DNA from: Isoetes taiwanensis
Lineage: Eukaryota; Streptophyta; Lycopodiopsida; Isoetales; Isoetaceae
Assembly: GCA_021234155.1 (NCBI GenBank)
Contig: JAJEKV010000023.1
Span: 5,041,945-5,105,944 of the forward strand
Length of the DNA stretch: 64,000 bases
Direction: 5' to 3'
Shown here: one piece after another, positions 57,191 through 64,000 of the stretch
How the letters are laid out: the number at the start of each line of letters is the position of its first letter
Numbering within the stretch: position 1 is the stretch's first letter
Program-made: the position numbers and the translations under genes
Notes under the pieces: model-generated
Databases searched by the model: none
Seen by the model: only the letters and a program-made list of their open reading frames with translations
What the model was told of the DNA's origin: nothing

Positions 57191-58170
57191 TATTCAAGAG
57201 GATGTCTTAGATGAAGAGGAGCTTTCCCAATTCCATCCCATCTTAACTATCAACCTAGCACAAGAGGAATCACTTAAAAGAGCTTGAAGTGCATAAAGGA
57301 GGTATATCTAGGACCACGCAAATGGGAGACTTATATAATGAAGGTGATCAAGGTAAAATGGTTGAGTTATTTGAGGATTGGGTGGATGTTTTTGCTTGGG
57401 AGTATTCAGGCTGAAAGGGGTTGATAAAAAAAATTTGTGAGTTTGAAATTAAGGTTCGAGAAGATGCCAAACCTGTTATGCGAGAAGTTGAGAAGAATTA
57501 ATTCTTCACTTTTGGATCTTATCAAACAAGAGCTGTTTAAAATGCGGGAATCAGGTTTGGTAGTGCCTATTGTGAATCCTTCACGGGTTTCATGCATTGT
57601 TCGATATTAAAAAAATGGTTCTTTGAGAATTTGTGTAGATTATAGAGATCTTAATAAGGCTACTATTAAAGATTGTTATCCCTTGCCTTTTTAGAAGAAA
57701 TCATTTATCACGATGGTGGTAAATCCATGTACTCATTTTGGGCCGGTTTCTGGATTTAATCGGATAAGCATCAAAGCAGAAGATCAGCCCAAAACATCTT
57801 TCATCACTCCATGGGGAACATTTGCAATGAAAAGGATGCCTTTTGGTTTGATGAATGCCCCCGCTACATTTCGGAGGGTTATGGACATTGTTTTTGCAAG
57901 CATGACTCGAGAACAATTTAGAGTTTTTGGATGATTTATGCTTAGGTACTTTGAAGTAAGTGACCATATTTCAGAACTAACAAGGATATTTATATTATTA
58001 TGCAGGCAATTTGGAGTTAATCTAAATCCCAAAAAGTGCATCTTTTTGTCATCCAAAGGTCAATTGTTAGGCCATGAGGTCTCTTGAGGGGGTCTTCAAG
58101 TGGTGAAGAGAAAGTTATTGCCTTGAAGAAGCTTCAGGACCCTAAGACACTCAGAGATGTCAAAGAATTT
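57191..58170 (+). pseudogene. pol: Reverse transcriptase of element E
   Basis: Blocks: VELFEDWVDVFAWEY (about 57361), RICVDYRDLNKATIKDCYPLP (about 57627), then GFNRISIKAEDQPKTSF (about 57752), PFGLMNAPATFRR (about 57839) and the FLDDLCLG catalytic block near 57920, out of frame by a short deletion in a T-run. NLNPKKCIFLSSKGQLLGHEVS follows near 58018. Several indels, polymerase blocks all recognisable. Confidence 0.8.
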
Positions 58171-58760
58171 ATGGGGATGACTTCTTTTTTTGAGAATTTA
58201 TGTGCCTAATTTCTCTCACCATGTTAGTCCTATCTCCAAACTAACTTGAGTAGGCCATGTTAGTAAGAAAGAAAGTAAATACAAAACTATTGTTTGGGTG
58301 ATGAATGTGAGAAGGCCTTTGTGCGGATTATAGAAGCTATTTGCCATGCCACTCGGTTGAAAGCTCCAGATCTCTCATTGCCATTCACAATCTATATTCT
58401 TGTTACTAAAAAGCTGTTGGGATTGCTATTTTGGGGAAAAACACCCCATTGCTTTTGCAAGTAAACAATGGTCTCAAAAGGAGAGATATCCTAAGATAGA
58501 GAGATCTTCTTTGCTCTTATTTTTTTTTTAATAGAAAGGCAAGGACATCTTCTACAAAAATCCCAAGCTCTTTGTTTATATCAGTGAGAATCCCATGCCT
58601 TTTTGTATGGTAAGAAGTTGGAAAAACCCAAGCTTCATAGGTGGGCTTGTAGGCTCGGTCATATGATTTAAAGGTTAAGGTTATCCATGTGGTGAATAAC
58701 CCGAGCTTGTATTTACCTGCTGCCTATTTTGAGCATGAAGAAGTTGTACAAGAAGAAGGG
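58171..58760 (+). pseudogene. pol: Degenerate RNase H of element E
   Basis: Recognisable from FTIYILVTKK (about 58383) where catalytic Asp is expected, as in D. The later segment (about 58560-58610) also lacks the Asp-His pair. Frameshifted. The loss is shared with D and therefore old. Confidence 0.65.
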
Positions 58761-58899
58761 AGATGGCTAATCTTGTGGCAAATGAGCAAGATCTTTGGGT
58801 AAAAGAGTTCATGGTTTGGCGACAACCTATTAGAAAATTCCTCAATATCAAGAGATACCTTCCGAACTTTCTAAAGGTCAAGCTTACAAGTTTAGGCTA

Positions 58900-60100
58900 A
58901 AATGTTTAACTTACACCTTGATTGGAGATATTTTGTGCAAGGTAAACAGGGATGGAGTTCTTTTAAGATGTGTTGATGAAGAGGAGGCTGCCTTAGTGCT
59001 TGCGAGAATCATAAAGGTGTTTGTGGTGGCCATTTTGCAGCAGAATACAATAAAAAAAAAAAATATTAAGGTACAGTTATTTTGGCCTCATTTATTTAGA
59101 GATTGCTATGATGTCATAAAAACTTGCCACCAATGCCAGATTTTTGGTAAGAAAATTTTGCATCCTGCCCCTCTTACTTTGGAATTGTGTCCCCAGGCCC
59201 ATTTCAAGTTTGGGGGCTAGATTATGTTGGCCCTATAAATCCCTCATCTTACCTTTCGGCATGAATACATTGTTGTGGCTCTGATTTATTTACCAAATGG
59301 TCGAGCGGCACCCTTGAGAAAAGCAAATGCATATACTACTGCTAGGTTTTTGCATGAAAACATTTGTTCTAGATTTGGGATCCCTTTCAAAATTTTTGTG
59401 ATAGAGGCTCTACTTTTATTAATGAGGTTATTCAAATTCTTGTCTCAAGCCTCAAGATCGGACATGTGAAAAGCTTCGACCTATTACCCTCAAGGAAATG
59501 GTCAAGGCGAGTCCACTAACAAAGTGCTTAAGGGTATTTTACGAGAAAACAGTTTGCCAAAACCAAAAGATTGGCATTTGAAATTATATGATGCTCTTTG
59601 GGCTCATAGAATCCTTTGCTAAAAGCGCCACTAATGCTTCTCCCTTGAGTTTGGTTTATGGTGTTGAAGCGGTTATTCTGTTGAGTTGGAGATCCCCTCT
59701 TTGAGGATGGCACTCAAGTTGGATTTGGAGTTTCTTGAGGCATTACAACACAGGTATGAGGTTTTACTAAAGTTGGATGAGGATAGATTTGGTGCGAGGA
59801 AAACTTCAATCTACTTAAGAAGGCTAGGAGTGCGGTGGCTTTTAAAGCAGCTCACAAGCTCGAGGATAAATTTGCTCCATTGGAACTTCGTGCTCAAATG
59901 GGATCTTTGCAAATGAAGGTAAGTTGTCTAAATTTGAAAATCCTTGGGAAGGCCCTTACAGTTTGTAAGAGAAGGCGGCTGTTCATCTTATTGGCTTAAG
60001 GATCTCAAAGCGGGTTTGGAATTACCCAATCCTACAAATATTCACATTTGAAAAGATATTGGCCTCAACATGCATGTTTAGGCCTTTTTGCTCCTATATG
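58900..60100 (+). pseudogene. pol: Integrase of element E
   Basis: A zinc-finger region with TCHQCQIFGKKI (about 59125), a KANAYTTARFLHENICSRFGI block (about 59320), YYPQGNGQ near 59483 followed by a frame change at the Glu segment, and a C-terminal region to about 60100. The first two catalytic Asp regions (about 59280 and 59400) are damaged. Sequence follows the D integrase closely. Confidence 0.75.
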
Positions 60101-60496
60101 AACATCTATTTTAACTTAAAGTAGGTTAATTCTTTGTTGGAAGTTGGAGATTTAAAATTCTTTTGATTGATTTTGTTTATTTCCTTGAGGCTTAAGCTGT
60201 AGATTTTGGTTGGTTGGAATTGCTAAATTGTTTTACGATTAGTTGTATTCAAGTTTCTTTATACTTGTGCCATCAAGACCATTTTTCCTTTGAGGTGAAC
60301 TAATTGTGTGTTACGTTTTGAAGCGAAATATTTTTTCAAGATCAGACATTTTCAAAAAGAGCAAGAGAAAATTCTATTCATCAAAAAAGGTACACAAGTT
60401 ACAAAAGAGAGGATCCTCTCATAGAAAACCAATGCTATGAAACATTTCACGAAGGGATAGTAGGAATCTTGTGCGAAGGAGATCCATCTGCGACAT

Positions 60497-61171
60497 CTAA
60501 GAGGCTGTTATATCGTAAAAAAAATTGTCCATGGTACCAAACACATAATGATCTTCACTCCAGAGATTCTCTTTCATGAGTTTAAAATGCCCCTCTTTTA
60601 TCATAAGCAGCATCAGGGAACCGTAGCTATCTGCCAGCATCCTGTGAGAATAGTATAACTGTCTGTACCTGTCAAATTGAGCATCTGTCAGCTCATGGTC
60701 ATATTTACATAAAAAATAATGCATGTGCAGCATTTGGATGCATTCTCTTGTAAAGATTCTGGCCCAAAGAACTTTTGTGTCCCGATATCTATGCGAGGAA
60801 CATTAGTTTTTTCGATAGGTTTTACGCCCAAGAAAGCACTCCATTGCAAGGTGCTCATGGTTCATATCTTCTTTGAAGAGGTCTTTTTCAGAATCACGGA
60901 AGTTGGTGTCAAGATCCTTACTTTCTAATATACACTGTCTCAGATAAGCATGTGCACTGAGTAAATTCTCACGAGGAAGAGGATCTTCAATTATTAAGAT
61001 GTTGTCCCATTCTGCATCTGTATGTACTTCTTGCACAGGTCTGATCACACCATAGGGAATTGGTACACCTGTAACTGGATCAATCTCAGGAAGTACTCCT
61101 CGATTGTTCGGGTCAGCTGTTACATTATCCCAGACGGGTGTAAGGTAAGAAAAAGGAGCCATGATCAGCAA
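60497..61171 (-). pseudogene. Antisense ORF between pol and 3' LTR of element E
   Basis: Read on the minus strand from 61171. A second ATG in better context (ATCATGGCT, 61162) begins MAPFSYLTPVWDNVTADP. The frame runs to 60803, then after one or two frame changes resumes to about 60497 (LHMHYFLCKYDHELTDAQFD). About 220 codons in all, acidic and mixed helical in look. I do not recognise it. Antisense extra ORFs in this position are known in Tat/Ogre elements. Element D lacks it. Upstream on the same strand, AACCCTAATCCGCGCTCCCC looks like a plant gene leader, so a captured gene is the alternative. Confidence 0.5.
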
Positions 61172-61366
61172 GAAAATTCGAGTTTTTTCGAAAGCACGAA
61201 GCGAGGGGAGCGCGGATTAGGGTTCGATCTCGATGGTTTGAATTTTCTGAAGGGTTGAATTTTTAGTATGAAATAAGTTCAATGGTTTGGGTCAATTTTT
61301 TTGAGTATTAAAGGTTTAGATAAATATGGTAGAGATTTGCTATGCTTTAACAAGTTGAATGTAGTC

Positions 61367-61800
61367 CTTGCAGGTCCAATTGCTCATCACCTTCATTTGT
61401 CTTAAGTTGACCTCTCTCCATCTAGCCCTTGCTTCCCTATGAAATTTTAAGAGTGCTAATCCTACATTGTTACTCATCTTTTTATTTGGCACTCATGCTA
61501 ACATGCTTTTATTGCCATATGCAGGTTCACCTGTTTTGAATTCTCACTTGTCTTGAATTGACCTGCCTTCCATCTAGCTTTTGCTTCCATATGCTATTCT
61601 AAGAGTGTTAACCCTATATTGCTACTCATTTTTGGCACTCATGCTAATTTGATTATCATTGTCATATCACGAGGTTCATCCATTTCTTCTCCATATTCAC
61701 CTGTCTTGAGTTGTCCTACCCTCCATCTGATCTTATTTTTTCATCACTCTTTCCATACCTTATACTCTGTCTCATATTTCCCACCACTACAGAGTAGTTC
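61367..61800 (+). repeat. Imperfect ~150-bp tandem repeats before 3' LTR of E
   Basis: Three diverged units near 61367, 61521 and 61666. Each opens with a GCAGGT-CA-like string and contains TTGTCTT-A-TTGACC-T-CCATCT. The first two also share GGCACTCATGCTAA. Confidence 0.7.
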
Positions 61801-61890
61801 CATCCCTTCCACCACTTGTTGATATTTTGAAGACCTTCAGTTGGCATTTCTTTCCTTTGAGGCTGAGGGGACCAGCCTCATTCTTTCCTT

Positions 61891-61898
61891 TGAGGAGA
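61891..61898 (+). other. Polypurine tract of element E (short)
   Basis: TGAGGAGA directly before the TGTTGCCC of the 3' LTR, following a pyrimidine-rich stretch. Confidence 0.5.
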
Positions 61899-64000
61899 TG
61901 TTGCCCCTTTTTGGGCAACATGGACCAGCATGATATTTAGAGTTTCAAGATTGGAAGATACTTGTCAAAGTTTGGAAGACTTGTGGTTTCTTTTGAGGTT
62001 TCATCTTAAGTTACTTTCTCATCACTCATATGGTAAGAGTTAGTGCTATTTTGATCCTGCTAGAGTTTGGAAGAAATTGGTTCAAGTTTGGAAGACCCTT
62101 GGGATCTTGGTTGTATAGCCTAATTCTTTCCTTTGAGGAAGTTTTCTAGTTACATTCTTATTTCTTGAAGACCAGGCAAAGAATATTGCAAGCTATACAA
62201 GGAGTCATTACCATGTTGCTCATATTCACTCATATGAAACTAAATGGAGTTGCACCCATGATTTGGAAGTCACACATATGAAGATGCACTTAGAAGTGGA
62301 ATTGCTCTTATTTTGGCCTTGAAGATTGGAAGACCTTTTTAGAAGTTTGGAAGACCCTAGGGCCTTGAGCAAAGTTATGTTCATCATAAGGTATGATTTG
62401 AGCTTTTGAGATATGATCATGTGCTACAGGGGTTCCAGCCTTCATCCATTTCATCCATCCTACATCCACCTTCCTTTCATTTTTTTATATACCTCATTTT
62501 CACCCTGTCATGCCTTCTTTCATTACTTCACTACCTATATTTTATTGGCCTCACCTCCACTTGTGAATTGCTCTCAAGAGATCATGAAAAACCTCAAGAG
62601 CAAAGAAGCTTGAATTTTACCTTCATTCTATCACCCTAAATCCTACCATAGCCTTTTTCTCCTATTTTTCCACCCTTTTCCTATGATTTTTTCACCATTT
62701 CCAAGGTTGAAAATTCATTGACCATGGTCAAAATGGCCAAAATTTCAAGTATCTCAATTTGACCTGAAAACACTCTAGATTTGAAGCTTGGCAAAAAATA
62801 GCTAGATTGGCCTTTTCAAAATTCAAAAAAGACCATGGGAAACCCCTCAAATATCATTTCTTGGGATGCGTGAAAAAAAAAAAAAAAAAAAAAAAAACCT
62901 ATTCTAGCCTATCTACCCTATTTTCTAATTTCCACGTCAGCCTTAAATTCCACCTCAGCCCCCCATTTCCACGTGGGGGCGGGGGCCTCGATTTCTGGTG
63001 GCACAACCCCCTCTGCGTGGCACGTTTTTCAGAAGGCCACGTTGGACTGGTCCTTTTATACCTTAAGCTTCCAGACTAAAAAATGCCTGTGGGATATATC
63101 GAGCTTAAGAATTTTCTGAAGAACCCTAAAAAATCTGAGACATTGCTAAATCTGGCTGATTGGTGCCCTTTTTTGATTGGATCCCGCCCTTTTCCTCCCG
63201 ATTTATCCTCCTAGACCTTTTCCGAAACCCCTGGAACCCTTTGTGGCACTTGATTGATAGAAACTTGCTCAGATTAGGCCGGAAATCATTGAACCGAGCT
63301 GGTTTTTGGGAAGGACAGTTTTTAAATGGGAATGGATCATTTTTGACCCCCCTCGGAGATATACCTCTGTGATCCAGGCGATTTCTATATTCGATATTCT
63401 CTTGATCCGTTTCTACCTCAAATTCTCGCTAATCTGCTTTCGAGATTGAAGATTGATTTGTATTTTGATTGAAGACTTCTGTTGTGACTTATTTGACATC
63501 AAAACTCCCTCGCTACTCAAATTATCTTATTATTTTCTCTTTTCGATAATTTTTGGGTTTTGAAGTTGACAATGCCTTGGGATCTGTTCTCAAGCATTAT
63601 CACAGGTATTACTTCTTTGAGAATTCTAAACTCCTGTGATATCTTATGATTTGAATGCATATTCATTGCACGGACAAATAGTGTTTCCATCTTCTTTTGT
63701 TTCAAGTTGTTACTTTGTCTAAACTAATAGAAACCAGATATTTAAAGTAGAATCCAAATTAAATAGTCGTGTCCCATTCTTTAAAAGGTTTGAGTATTGC
63801 TTATATGTAAAGAAAACAAAGAAAAAATAGTTTTTTCCATAATCATAAAGCTGTGATGTAAATCGAGACTTTGGCCCATCTCATTAAATATCATAGTGTT
63901 TGCTTGTCAAGAAAACCTTATGCACATGATCTAGAGTTTATTTTGAAGCTGTTTATACAAATTCCAACTCAAGATTCATCACCAAACTATATTTGCAAAT
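61899..64000 (+). repeat. 3' LTR of element E (partial, runs off window)
   Basis: 2102 bp matching the 5' LTR from its first base. The A-run is about 26 (62873-62898) against 30. Most other differences are small indels at CAG/CTG/CCAGG sites. Confidence 0.9.

Larger units (their letters stand above)
52140..64000 (+). mobile_element. Family-E Ty3/gypsy element, relative of D (3' end outside window)
   Basis: LTR, primer binding site, gag, protease, archaeal-type RNase H, RT, degenerate RNase H, integrase, an antisense ORF, 3' repeats and the first 2.1 kb of the 3' LTR. It shares domain order and protein motifs with D but has a different LTR sequence. Inserted into remnant F. Coding is much frameshifted although the two LTRs remain very similar. 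Confidence 0.9.

Overview
The window is nuclear DNA of a land plant with a large, repeat-rich genome; nothing here fixes the species. It is almost entirely nested LTR retrotransposons of the Ty3/gypsy superfamily. No tRNA, rRNA, CRISPR or prokaryotic operon was seen. The only non-retroelement coding traces are a broken kelch-repeat gene (minus strand, about 33.0-34.7 kb) and an unrecognised minus-strand reading frame at about 60.5-61.2 kb.

Layout. (i) 1-9116: 3' part of a family-A element (gag-protease-RT-RNase H-integrase, then an extra long ORF, then a deleted 3' LTR). (ii) 9117-12084: flank X', a truncated family-A LTR, a family-D solo-LTR-like copy and promoter-like flank X. (iii) 12085-23136: complete family-A element B (577- and 579-bp LTRs, CTTAT target duplication). 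(iv) 23137-23990: X' and truncated family-A LTR again. (v) 23991-37406: family-D element, whose 3' LTR is interrupted by a foldback element and the kelch fragment. (vi) 37407-48824: X, then family-A element C in the same CTTAT site. (vii) 48825-52139: X' running into an old chromovirus-like remnant F. (viii) 52140-64000: element E, related to D, with 2.46-kb LTRs, the 3' one running off the window.

Elements A, B and C sit in one identical target site with identical flanks, so they are copies of one nested insertion multiplied by tandem duplication. The duplication junction (X' fused to the middle of a family-A LTR) is seen twice, at 9565 and 23585. The repeat unit is truncated LTR - D (or its solo LTR) - X - family-A element - X': about 14.0 kb with D collapsed to a solo LTR, about 25.7 kb with D intact.

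Three points stand out. Families D and E carry an archaeal-type RNase H domain between protease and reverse transcriptase, while the RNase H domain after RT has lost catalytic residues. Family A carries a roughly 960-codon extra ORF with a coiled coil between integrase and 3' LTR. Differences between near-identical copies fall repeatedly on CAG/CTG/CCTGG sites that become CG-containing strings with indels. This looks like base-calling error at CHG-methylated cytosines rather than mutation, so many apparent frameshifts may not be real.
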